From contig NZ_FOAN01000007.1 in the NCBI RefSeq assembly GCF_900109525.1, positions 62,001 to 126,000 of the forward strand: 64,000 bases of DNA, written 5' to 3'. This DNA is from Allobosea lupini. Lineage in GTDB: Bacteria > Pseudomonadota > Alphaproteobacteria > Rhizobiales > Beijerinckiaceae. The translations under genes were made by a program, and so were the position numbers. The notes below the pieces were generated by a model, which was not told the origin of the DNA, did no database searches, and saw only the letters and a list, made by a program, of their open reading frames with translations. This document shows positions 16,735 through 24,872 of this stretch, one piece after another. Each line of letters starts with the position of its first letter. The first letter of the stretch is position 1.

Positions 16735-18168
16735 ATGTACCTCACGACCGACAGCAACAGGATACGTCACGGGGACGACGTCGCTTATCGCGCGGTCACC
16801 GAACCGGTCTCTTCGCCCGTCCCCACGATGTCGGCCCTCCAGGTGCTGGGCTGGCTGCTGCGCGGCTGGCCCTGGTTGCTGGTCGCCGCGCTCATCGGCG
16901 CCGTCGCGGCCCTCGGCGTCACGCGCCTGCTGACGCCACGCTTCACCGCGACGACGGAGCTGACGATCGCGCCGTCCAACCTGCTGATCGCCCCGAACGA
17001 CCTCTATGCGGCGAATGCGCAGAGCGACAGCCAGATCCTGGATGTCGAGAGCAAGATGCGGATGATCACCTCGGGCAACGTCCTGCGCCGGGTCGTCGAC
17101 CAGCTCCAGCTGAAGACCGCCCCCGAATTTGCCGGCAAGCCGCTGCTGTTCGGTCTTCTGGGCGTATCCGACCGCCAGCGCGCCGATGGGTCCGATCTCG
17201 CCGCCATGCTGGCGCGGCGCATCACCGTCGCTCGGCAGGAACGCTCCTATGTCGTCTCCCTGTCGGTCTGGGCGAGCGATGCGGTGCTGGCGGCCCGGCT
17301 CGCAAACGCCATCGCCGAGACCTTTCGCGACGAGGTCGTGCGTGCCGATGCGGAGCGGGTCGGGCGTGCGGCGCAGGGGCTGACCGCCCGGCTCGGCGAA
17401 ATCAAGACCGCAGCGGCCGAGGCGGAGGACCGGGTCGAAGCCTTCCGCCGCGACCATGGCCTGCAACAGAACGCCTCCAAGCAGCCGCTCAGCGCGGAGG
17501 CGCTGGAGCGGATGAGCGGCAAGCTGACCGACGCCAAGGCGCGGCTCGCCGAGGCGGAGGCGCGCTATGCCGAGGTCTCGCGCGCGCTCTCGCAGCATGG
17601 CGTGCAGGGCGGCGGCGTCCAGTCGCAGACCCTGGCCGGGCTGCTCGCCGACGAGGCGGCCCTGCGCCGGCAGGTGGCGGTGCTGTCCAAGACACTGGGT
17701 CCACGCCATCCCTCGCTGGTGAGCGTGCTGACCGAGGCCGATGCGCTGGCCAAGGCGATCAGGTCGGAGACCGAGCGGCTGCGGCGCACGGCGCGCATCG
17801 AGGTCGACCAGGCCCGCAAGGCGCTCGATGCGCTGACCGGCGAGACGCGTTTGCTGCGCGGCAGCGTCTCGGTCGACGACCAGGCGCAGGTGAAGCTGCG
17901 CGAGCTGGAGCGCGAGGCTGCCGCCAGGACCGCGCTCTACCAGACCTTTCTGACCCGGGCGGGCGAGGCGGCCCAGCGCCAGCAGATCGACGCCACGGAT
18001 GTCCGCGTGATCACCGCCGCGTCCGCCCCGTCGCGCGCGACCTGGCCGCCCCGTCCGATCGTCGCGGCGGCGGCCGGCCTGCTGCTCGGCCTGCTGCTCT
18101 CGGCGGGAGCGCTCCTGGGGCGCGGCTATCTCGGTGAAGTCCGGTCCGGCAGGAGTGCAGCGCCATGA
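16735..18168 (+). CDS. GumC/Wzz family polysaccharide chain-length and export protein
   Basis: 477 residues. One membrane helix near residues 45-65 (WPWLLVAALIGAVAALGV), a long periplasmic region with coiled coil (LTARLGEIKTAAAEAEDRVEAF ... LSDAKARLAEAEARYAEV), the conserved LGPRHPSL motif, and a second helix near the end (IVAAAAGLLLGLLLSAGALL). There is no C-terminal tyrosine kinase domain, so it is a PCP-2b/GumC type without BY-kinase. It sets chain length and links to an outer-membrane exporter. The ATG at 16735 was chosen; a GTG at 16705 would add 10 residues. Overlaps the next gene by 4 bp. Confidence 0.93.
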   Translation: MYLTTDSNRIRHGDDVAYRAVTEPVSSPVPTMSALQVLGWLLRGWPWLLVAALIGAVAALGVTRLLTPRFTATTELTIAPSNLLIAPNDLYAANAQSDSQILDVESKMRMITSGNVLRRVVDQLQLKTAPEFAGKPLLFGLLGVSDRQRADGSDLAAMLARRITVARQERSYVVSLSVWASDAVLAARLANAIAETFRDEVVRADAERVGRAAQGLTARLGEIKTAAAEAEDRVEAFRRDHGLQQNASKQPLSAEALERMSGKLTDAKARLAEAEARYAEVSRALSQHGVQGGGVQSQTLAGLLADEAALRRQVAVLSKTLGPRHPSLVSVLTEADALAKAIRSETERLRRTARIEVDQARKALDALTGETRLLRGSVSVDDQAQVKLRELEREAAARTALYQTFLTRAGEAAQRQQIDATDVRVITAASAPSRATWPPRPIVAAAAGLLLGLLLSAGALLGRGYLGEVRSGRSAAP

Positions 18169-19490
18169 CACAGGCCATCGAGAGGCGCGAGACGTCGAGC
18201 GTCGGCACTCTGGGGCCAGTGCTCTTCACGGCGACGCTGCTGTTCTATCTGGTCACGCTGACGCCGTTCATCGATCTGTCGGCAGCCGACGCGAACGCCG
18301 CCGCGACCGCGAAGTCGAATACGATCAACCAGCTCATCTATCTTTGCCTGACCATGGCGCTGTGGCTGACCGTCTTCGCCTCGCCCTCGCGCGGTCTGGT
18401 GGCGCGGCCGCGCGGTCTCCTGATCGTGCTGCTGGTCTGGTTCGCGGTGGTGTCTGCGTTCTCGGCCCAGCCGGATCTCGCGCTCAAGCGCGTCTTCCTG
18501 GCGATGCTGACGATCGTGAACGGCAGCATCCTGCTGCTCCTGCCCCGCTCCGAACGGCAGTTCGCCGGCATGCTCGCGTTCTGCTGCCTCGGCGCGCTCG
18601 GGCTCGCCTATGCCGGCGTCGCCCTGATGCCGCAGCTGGCGATCCACCAGGCCAGCGAGGTCCGCGAGTCGATGAATGCCGGATTCTGGCGCGGCCATTT
18701 CGCCCACAAGAACGTGGCGGCCGCGGCCATGGTGATCATCAGCTTCGCCGGGCTCTATCTGTTCAGCACCGGCCGGCGGGCCCTCGGCGGGTTGGTGGTG
18801 CTGCTGGCGCTCGTCTTCCTGACCCGTACCGGCGGAAAATCCGCCGCCATGGCCTTGCCCGGCATCCTCGCCATCGCCTGGGTGTTCGAGCGCTGGCGGG
18901 CCGTCCGCATCCCGATGGTCGTGCTGGGCATCGCTGCGGTCAACATCCTGACGATCGGCTGCTCGGTGTCCCCAACCATGCGCGAGCTGGTCGCGCAGCT
19001 CGGCATCGATCCGAGCTTCACCAATCGCACGGACATCTGGAAGATCGGCGCCGGCGCCGCGGTGGACAATCCGCTGACCGGCTATGGCTTCCAGCTGTTC
19101 TGGCAGACCGATGCGATGGTCCACAAGGGCGGCGCCGCGGCGAGCTGGGCCTTCGCCGCCTTCAACGGCCACAACGCCTATCTCGACATGGCGATCACCA
19201 CGGGGCTGCCCGGCCTCGCGCTGACGTTGGTGCTGCTGGTCTGGCTGCCGCTGCGCGACATCGCCCGGGCCGAGGCGACAGCGAACGACCCCGCTTTGAC
19301 GCGCCTCTTCGTGCGGATCTGGCTCTACGGAATCCTGGTCGCCTGCGTCGAAAGCCTGTTCTTCCAGTCGGGAAGCCTGATCTGGTTCATGCTGGTCGTC
19401 GCGATCTTCGGCCTGCATCTGCAGGCCAATGCGCACGAGATCCGCGAGCCGGCCCAGCATCGCCACCGCGTGGAGCCAATCCATGCGTAG
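18165..19490 (+). CDS. O-antigen ligase/polymerase family protein (Wzy-like)
   Basis: 441 residues, ~11-12 membrane helices with one large periplasmic loop, carrying the Wzy_C-like stretch with RNGHF/HNAYLDM features (FRGHFAHKNVAAAAMVI at ~residue 175 and FNGHNAYLDMAITTGLPGL at ~330). It would polymerise repeat units in the periplasm. Start overlaps the GumC stop (ATGA), end overlaps the deacetylase start. Confidence 0.92.
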   Translation: MTQAIERRETSSVGTLGPVLFTATLLFYLVTLTPFIDLSAADANAAATAKSNTINQLIYLCLTMALWLTVFASPSRGLVARPRGLLIVLLVWFAVVSAFSAQPDLALKRVFLAMLTIVNGSILLLLPRSERQFAGMLAFCCLGALGLAYAGVALMPQLAIHQASEVRESMNAGFWRGHFAHKNVAAAAMVIISFAGLYLFSTGRRALGGLVVLLALVFLTRTGGKSAAMALPGILAIAWVFERWRAVRIPMVVLGIAAVNILTIGCSVSPTMRELVAQLGIDPSFTNRTDIWKIGAGAAVDNPLTGYGFQLFWQTDAMVHKGGAAASWAFAAFNGHNAYLDMAITTGLPGLALTLVLLVWLPLRDIARAEATANDPALTRLFVRIWLYGILVACVESLFFQSGSLIWFMLVVAIFGLHLQANAHEIREPAQHRHRVEPIHA

Positions 19491-20298
19491 CGCCTTCACG
19501 CCGCCAGTCCAGCCGGAGCGCATCGCCCGTCTGCCGGCCCTGATCGACCGCTTTGCCGGCCGCCTCGAGAACCGGCTGCTGCGGGCCGCGCCCTGGCAGG
19601 TCATGCAGGTGCAGACCCGGGAGCCGATCGTCTCCTTCACTTTCGACGACGTGCCCGCCTCCGCCTTTGAGGCGGGCGCTGCGATCCTCGAAGCGGATGG
19701 CGTGCGCGGCACCTTCTACATCTCGGGCGGCCTCGCCGGGCGCATCGAGCCGGGCCGCACCCTGATCGACCAGTCGGGCTGCCGGGAACTCGCCGCCCGC
19801 GGCCACGAGATCGGCTGCCATACCCATGCGCATCGCGACCTGCGTCATGTCGACGGCGAGGCCCTGGTCGATGACCTCGCCCGCAATGCCCGCTATCTCC
19901 AGTCGATCGACCCCAGGTCCGGCCGGCGCAACTTCGCCTATCCCTACAACAGCGGCTCGTTCGGAACGCGGGCGATCCTCGCCGATACCTTCCGCACCTG
20001 CCGGGCCGGAGGGGAGGGGATCAATCGCGGCCCGACGGACCCGGTCTTCCTGCGCGCGGTCGAGATCCGGCAGCCGCAGCGGCATGTGCTCGGTCTCGCG
20101 CGCTGGATCGACGCCGTGGTCGCCAAACCCGGCTGGCTGATCTTCTTCACCCACGACATCGCGCCGCGGCCCACACCCTATGGCTGCACGGCTCCCGGCT
20201 TCCGGCTGCTGGTCGGCTATGCGCTGGCGCGCGGCTGCCGGGTGCTGACCGTCGATGCAGCGCTCGACCACATGGGCTTGCGGGAGCAGATGCCATGA
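19483..20298 (+). CDS. Polysaccharide deacetylase family protein (NodB-like)
   Basis: 271 residues. NodB-fold motifs: SFTFDDVPAS (the Asp-Asp pair), the zinc motif GHEIGCHTHAHRDL, FAYPYNSGSFG, and FFTHDIAP. It removes N- or O-acetyl groups from sugars. No clear signal peptide, so it may act on the lipid-linked unit in the cytoplasm. Start at the ATG overlapping the Wzy stop; 4-bp overlap with the next gene. Confidence 0.92.
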   Translation: MRSAFTPPVQPERIARLPALIDRFAGRLENRLLRAAPWQVMQVQTREPIVSFTFDDVPASAFEAGAAILEADGVRGTFYISGGLAGRIEPGRTLIDQSGCRELAARGHEIGCHTHAHRDLRHVDGEALVDDLARNARYLQSIDPRSGRRNFAYPYNSGSFGTRAILADTFRTCRAGGEGINRGPTDPVFLRAVEIRQPQRHVLGLARWIDAVVAKPGWLIFFTHDIAPRPTPYGCTAPGFRLLVGYALARGCRVLTVDAALDHMGLREQMP

Positions 20299-21521
20299 CG
20301 CGCGCCCGGCGGCTCCTGGCCATCAACAACTACTTCTATCGCCGCGGCGGCGCAGAAAGCGTCTTCCTCGATCATATCGACCTGTTCACCGCAGCCGGCT
20401 GGGAGGTCGTGCCCTTCGCGATGCAGCACCCGGCCAATCTGCCGAGTGCCTGGTCGGAGTATTTCGTCTCCGAGATCGAATATGGCGGGACGGGCGGCCC
20501 GCTAACCAAGGTCAGGCAGGCGGCCAAGGTGATCTATTCGCTGGAGGCGCGCCGGAAGATCCGGGCCCTGATCGGGCGGGCGCCGCCGACAATCGCGCAT
20601 GCCCACAATGTCTACCACCACATCTCACCGTCGATCTTCGGCGCCCTCAAGGCGCAGGGCGTGCCGCTGGTGATGACGGCACATGACCTGAAGCTCGCCT
20701 GCCCGGCTTACAAGATGCTGAGCCACGGCCGCGTCTGCGAACGCTGCCATGGCGGGCGCATCCACAACGTCCTGCTCCGTCGCTGCGTCAAGGAGTCTAT
20801 CGTGGTGAGCGGGCTCGTCCTGCTCGAGACGCTGGTCCATCGCAGCTTCGGCCTCTACCGCAACACGATCGACCGCCTGATCGCGCCGAGCCGCTTCTAT
20901 CGCGACAAGCTGGTGGAATGGGGCTGGGATGCGGGCCGCGTCGGCTACATTCCCAACAGCATCGATGCGAAGGCCTATTCGCCGGCCACGCATGAAGGAG
21001 ATTACGTCGTCTATGCCGGCCGGCTCGCTCCGGAAAAGGGGCTGGCGACCCTGGTGCGCGCCGTCGCGCTTTCGCATCAGCGACTGGTGCTGGCTGGCAG
21101 TGGCCCCGAGGAGCAGACCTTGCGCAAGCTCGCGGGGGAGCTCGGCGCCGATGTCGCCTTCACCGGCCATCTCGACAGGCCGGCGCTGAAGCGGGTGATC
21201 GGCGAGGCACGGGCGCTGGTCCTCCCCTCCGAATGGTACGAGAACGCGCCGATCAGCGTCCTCGAAGCCTATGCGCTCGGTCGTCCGGTCATCGGCACGC
21301 GGATCGGTGGCATTCCCGAGCTGATCGCGGATGGTGAGACCGGCTCCCTCGTGGAGCCCGGCAACGCCGCGATGCTGGCCGAGGCGCTCGCCGGGCTGGC
21401 GAGCCTTCCATCCTCCGCTCGTGCCGCGATGGGCGCGACCGGCCGCGACTGGGTCGCCCGGGAGTTCTCGTCCGGCAATTACCGCGACCGCACCATGGCT
21501 CTCTACGAGGCGCTGCGCTGA
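20295..21521 (+). CDS. Glycosyltransferase family 4 protein
   Basis: 408 residues, GT-B fold. N-terminal acceptor domain (LLAINNYFYRRGGAESVFLDH), and the C-terminal donor domain with VVYAGRLAPEKGLATLVRAV and the E-x7-E motif PSEWYENAPISVLEAYALG. A Cys-rich insert near residues 135-160 (LACPAYKMLSHGRVCERCHGG) recurs in some GT4 exopolysaccharide enzymes. Ends at the A of the next start codon (TGATG). Confidence 0.93.
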   Translation: MTRARRLLAINNYFYRRGGAESVFLDHIDLFTAAGWEVVPFAMQHPANLPSAWSEYFVSEIEYGGTGGPLTKVRQAAKVIYSLEARRKIRALIGRAPPTIAHAHNVYHHISPSIFGALKAQGVPLVMTAHDLKLACPAYKMLSHGRVCERCHGGRIHNVLLRRCVKESIVVSGLVLLETLVHRSFGLYRNTIDRLIAPSRFYRDKLVEWGWDAGRVGYIPNSIDAKAYSPATHEGDYVVYAGRLAPEKGLATLVRAVALSHQRLVLAGSGPEEQTLRKLAGELGADVAFTGHLDRPALKRVIGEARALVLPSEWYENAPISVLEAYALGRPVIGTRIGGIPELIADGETGSLVEPGNAAMLAEALAGLASLPSSARAAMGATGRDWVAREFSSGNYRDRTMALYEALR

Positions 21522-22735
21522 TGTACACGCTGATACCGCCCCTTGGCGCAAGGCCGTCCGAACGCAGCGTGATCTTCGTCGGCCTGCGCGGCGTCCCCGA
21601 GATCCAGGGCGGGGTCGAAACCCATGTCGCGGCGATCTCGGCGCGGCTGGCTGAGCGCGGCTGGCGGGTCGAGGTGCTCGGCCGCGCGCCCTATCTGCGC
21701 TCGCGGCGGCCCTATAGCTGGAAGGGCGTCACCGTCACACCAGTCTGGGCGCCACGCTCGCGCAGCTTCGAGGCGCTGGCGCATACGGCGCTCGGCCTGA
21801 TCGTCGCGGCCCGGCGCAATCCGGACCTCGTCCACATCCATGCGATCGGGCCGGCTTTGCTGACCCCGCTTGCGCGCCTGCTCGGCCTCCATGTCGTGGT
21901 GACCCATCACGGCTTCGATTATGAGCGCCAGAAATGGGGGCGCCTGGCCAAAGCCGTCCTGCGGGCGGGCGAAGCGATGGGCATGCTGTTCTCCCATGCC
22001 AATATTGGCGTGTCGAAAGGGATCGTCGACAGCGTCCGCCATAGGTTCGGCGTCGGAGCGACCTTCATCCCGAACGGTGTCGAGAATCCGTTCCCGCAGC
22101 AGGACATGTCGTGTCTCGACCGGCTCACCGTCGCGCCGCGCCGCTATGTCCTCAGCGTCGGCAGGATCGTCGAGGAGAAGCGGCATCTCGACCTGATCCA
22201 GGCTTTCGAGCGCCTCGGCGATCCCAGTCTCAAGCTCGTCATCGCCGGCACGGCCGACCATGCCGGGCGCTATCAGCACGCCGTCGAGGCGGCGGCCGCG
22301 GCGACGCCCGGCGTGGTGATGGCCGGGTTCCAGCGTGGCGAGGCGCTGTCCCAGCTCTACCGGCATGCCGGGCTGTTCGTCCTCCCCTCGAGCCATGAGG
22401 GCATGCCGATGGTGCTGCTGGAGGCCCTGAGCTACGGCGCGCCCTGCCTCGCCAGCGACATCGATGCCAATCTCGCACTCGCCCTCGGGCAGGACAGCTA
22501 TTTCCCTCTCGGCGATGTCGATGCGCTCGCGCGAGCGATGCGGGTAAAGCTCGCTGCACCCAACCCGGCCGAGGGCGCGCAGCGCGCCGCCCGGGTGCTC
22601 GATTCCTTCGGTTGGGGCGCGATCGTCGACCGCACCACGGAGGTCTACGAGAGTGCGCTTCTCGGCTGGCGGGTGGGCAAGGCGCGCCATGGCAGAGCCG
22701 CCTTCCGTTCACGTGTCGAGTTCGGAGGCCGATGA
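21521..22735 (+). CDS. Glycosyltransferase family 4 protein
   Basis: 404 residues, GT-B fold: FVGLRGVPEIQGGVETHVAAI at the N-terminus (as in WcaI/RfaB-like rhamnosyl- and mannosyltransferases), VLSVGRIVEEKRHLDLIQAF and the E-x7-E region SSHEGMPMVLLEALSYG in the donor domain. Start and stop overlap both neighbours. Confidence 0.93.
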   Translation: MYTLIPPLGARPSERSVIFVGLRGVPEIQGGVETHVAAISARLAERGWRVEVLGRAPYLRSRRPYSWKGVTVTPVWAPRSRSFEALAHTALGLIVAARRNPDLVHIHAIGPALLTPLARLLGLHVVVTHHGFDYERQKWGRLAKAVLRAGEAMGMLFSHANIGVSKGIVDSVRHRFGVGATFIPNGVENPFPQQDMSCLDRLTVAPRRYVLSVGRIVEEKRHLDLIQAFERLGDPSLKLVIAGTADHAGRYQHAVEAAAAATPGVVMAGFQRGEALSQLYRHAGLFVLPSSHEGMPMVLLEALSYGAPCLASDIDANLALALGQDSYFPLGDVDALARAMRVKLAAPNPAEGAQRAARVLDSFGWGAIVDRTTEVYESALLGWRVGKARHGRAAFRSRVEFGGR

Positions 22736-23640
22736 TGCCGCCATCCCTGCGCAACCTCGAAATGACGATCCTGGGCCTCGGCTTCCTCGGCCTGGCCTGG
22801 GGCAAGAGCAGGCTGGGCGGCTACACCACGCCGAACGGCGTGGCGAAGGCCGACGAGGAGGGCAAGGTCGCCTATCTCCTCGACATCTTCGCCTCGCTGC
22901 GCCGCTTCCTGCCGCCGCAATTCGACCTGCGCGGGCGCGATGTGCTGGAGCTGAGCCCCGGCTCCTCACGCGGCAATGGTGCGCTCTTCCTGGCGCTCGG
23001 CGCACGCTCCTATCACGCGATCGACGTCTTCGATCTCGCCGGGGGCGAGGACCCGGCCTTCTATGGCAGGCTGCTCGACCGCTTTCCCGAAGGCCGCGAG
23101 GCCGACCGGGAGCGGGCCCGGGTTCTCGTCGGCACCTCCGGGCCGCGCGAGTTCGGCTATGCCGTCGGGCGGGATTTCGACATCCCGCGCCTGGCCGAGG
23201 GGCGGAGCTTCGACCTGATCGTCAGCTGCGCCGCATTCGAGCACTACGACGATCCTGCGGAGGCGATCGTCAGCCTGACGCAGGTCGCCCGGCCCGGCTG
23301 CAGAACCGTCCACATCATCGATCTGCAGACGCATTCGCGCTGGATCCGCGAGCACGACCCGAACAACATCTATCGCTATCCCGAGCGGCTCTACCGGCTC
23401 TTCCGGTTTCCCGGCCAGCCGAACCGCCTGCGTCCAGCCGACTATGTCGGCTGTTTCGCGGCGCAGGGCTGGAGCGATGTCCGCTTCGCGCCGTCGCGCG
23501 TCATCGATCCCGCGCTGCGTGAGGTATCGCTGCTGGGCCTCGCCGCGCCCTTCGCCGGCCGGGACGACATGAGCATCCTCGATGGCGTCCTGACGGCGCT
23601 TTATCCCGGCCCGGGTGGCGATCGGGGGACGGCGTCATGA
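22732..23640 (+). CDS. SAM-dependent class I methyltransferase, exopolysaccharide cluster
   Basis: 302 residues. SAM-binding motif I is DVLELSPGSSRGNGALFLALGA, followed by an acidic motif II (YHAIDVFDLAG) and FDLIVSCAAFEHYDDPAEAI, the usual post-motif of small-molecule and sugar methyltransferases. Probably methylates a sugar residue or a chain end, which in other systems can terminate growth (inference). Two adjacent in-frame ATGs at 22732 and 22735 are both possible starts. Confidence 0.88.
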   Translation: MMPPSLRNLEMTILGLGFLGLAWGKSRLGGYTTPNGVAKADEEGKVAYLLDIFASLRRFLPPQFDLRGRDVLELSPGSSRGNGALFLALGARSYHAIDVFDLAGGEDPAFYGRLLDRFPEGREADRERARVLVGTSGPREFGYAVGRDFDIPRLAEGRSFDLIVSCAAFEHYDDPAEAIVSLTQVARPGCRTVHIIDLQTHSRWIREHDPNNIYRYPERLYRLFRFPGQPNRLRPADYVGCFAAQGWSDVRFAPSRVIDPALREVSLLGLAAPFAGRDDMSILDGVLTALYPGPGGDRGTAS

Positions 23641-24872
23641 CCAGCCGCCGCTCCGTTCTCGGCAGTCTCGCCGGTATCACCGCATTGGCCTCCCTTGGGA
23701 TACGGCCAGGGGCGGCCGGAACCGGCAGCGACATCCCGCCGTTCCGCCGCGGCATCGGCGTCTCGCATGCGCTGGGCTGGGCGCAGGTCGAGGCCGACGG
23801 CTCCTATGGCGAGGCGCCGTTCTCGGGCCCGCGCTTCCGCTTCGGCCGGGCCCAGCGGCAGGCGATCCGGGCCGCGGGCTTCGATTTCGTGCGGTTGGCG
23901 GTCGACGTCGGACCTTTCCTGGCGTTTACGGGAGTGGCACGCGACAAGCTCGACGAGTTCCTCATCGGCACCGTGCGCGACCTCGTCGATGCCGATCTCG
24001 GCGTGATTGTCGACCTGCATCCGAGCGCGATGAACCCGGCCTATCGGCCTGCCGCGCTGACCGCAGGCGTCCAGACGGCGAACTTCCAGGCCGCTCTCGT
24101 CCTGCTGCAGCGCCTGGCCGGACAGCTGGAACGGCTTGCGCAGGGCAGGGCGGCCCGGCTCGCGCTTGAACTGATGAACGAGCCCGAACTGCCGCAGGCG
24201 GCCTGGCAACCGATGCTGGAAGCCGCCTACCGGGCCGCGCGCAGTGGCTCGGCGACGCTGCCGCTCGTGCTGGGCGGCGGTTCCATGAACGCACCTGCGG
24301 CGCTCTCCGAACTCGATATGCGGCCGTTCGCCGGGGATACCCGGCTGATCTATACCTATCACGACTATTCGCCATGGCAGTTCACCCATCAGGGCGTGCG
24401 CGGAAATCCCGCCTTCGCGCTGGATGCGATCGCCTATCCGGCGCCGCCCTCGGCAGCGGCGATGATCACTGCGAGCCGGCGGCGCATGAAAGAGCTTGCC
24501 CTCGACGGCGCGGCATTGGCGCAGGCAGGACAGGCGAAGCGCACTCTTGCGCGTTACGCGGGCTTCGATCGCTCGATCCTGGAGCAAACTTTCCGGCAGG
24601 TGAGCGCCTGGCGCAGTGCGCAGCGCCTGCCAGCCCATGCCATCCTGCTCGGCGAGTTCGGGGTGCACCGGACGCCCTTTATGAATACGCCCGAGGGGGC
24701 AGCGGCGCGCGAGCGCTGGCTGCGTGACATGCGCGAGCTGGCCGAGGCGCATGGCTTCGCCTGGGCTTGCTGGACCTATGTGGGGCCGGGCGGTTTCGCG
24801 CTCGCGGAGGATGAGACGGGGCCGGGTTTCGATGCGGCGACGCGCCGCGCACTGGGGCTCCGATCCCCATGA
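23637..24872 (+). CDS. Glycoside hydrolase family 5 (cellulase-like), exported
   Basis: 411 residues. An N-terminal SRRSVLGSLAGITALASLG with Ala-rich cleavage region looks like a Tat signal. The GH5 barrel follows: catalytic acid/base Glu182 in ELMNEPELPQ, YHDYSPWQF (~241), and nucleophile Glu340 in ILLGEFGVHR. Such enzymes in exopolysaccharide operons trim or release chains in the periplasm. Overlaps neighbours by 4 bp at both ends. Specificity (beta-1,4-glucan or other) is not readable. Confidence 0.9.
   Translation: MTSRRSVLGSLAGITALASLGIRPGAAGTGSDIPPFRRGIGVSHALGWAQVEADGSYGEAPFSGPRFRFGRAQRQAIRAAGFDFVRLAVDVGPFLAFTGVARDKLDEFLIGTVRDLVDADLGVIVDLHPSAMNPAYRPAALTAGVQTANFQAALVLLQRLAGQLERLAQGRAARLALELMNEPELPQAAWQPMLEAAYRAARSGSATLPLVLGGGSMNAPAALSELDMRPFAGDTRLIYTYHDYSPWQFTHQGVRGNPAFALDAIAYPAPPSAAAMITASRRRMKELALDGAALAQAGQAKRTLARYAGFDRSILEQTFRQVSAWRSAQRLPAHAILLGEFGVHRTPFMNTPEGAAARERWLRDMRELAEAHGFAWACWTYVGPGGFALAEDETGPGFDAATRRALGLRSP

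Noticed and set aside
16621-18171. 516-codon minus-strand open frame opposite the GumC gene
   Set aside because: Low-complexity shadow of the GumC reading frame.
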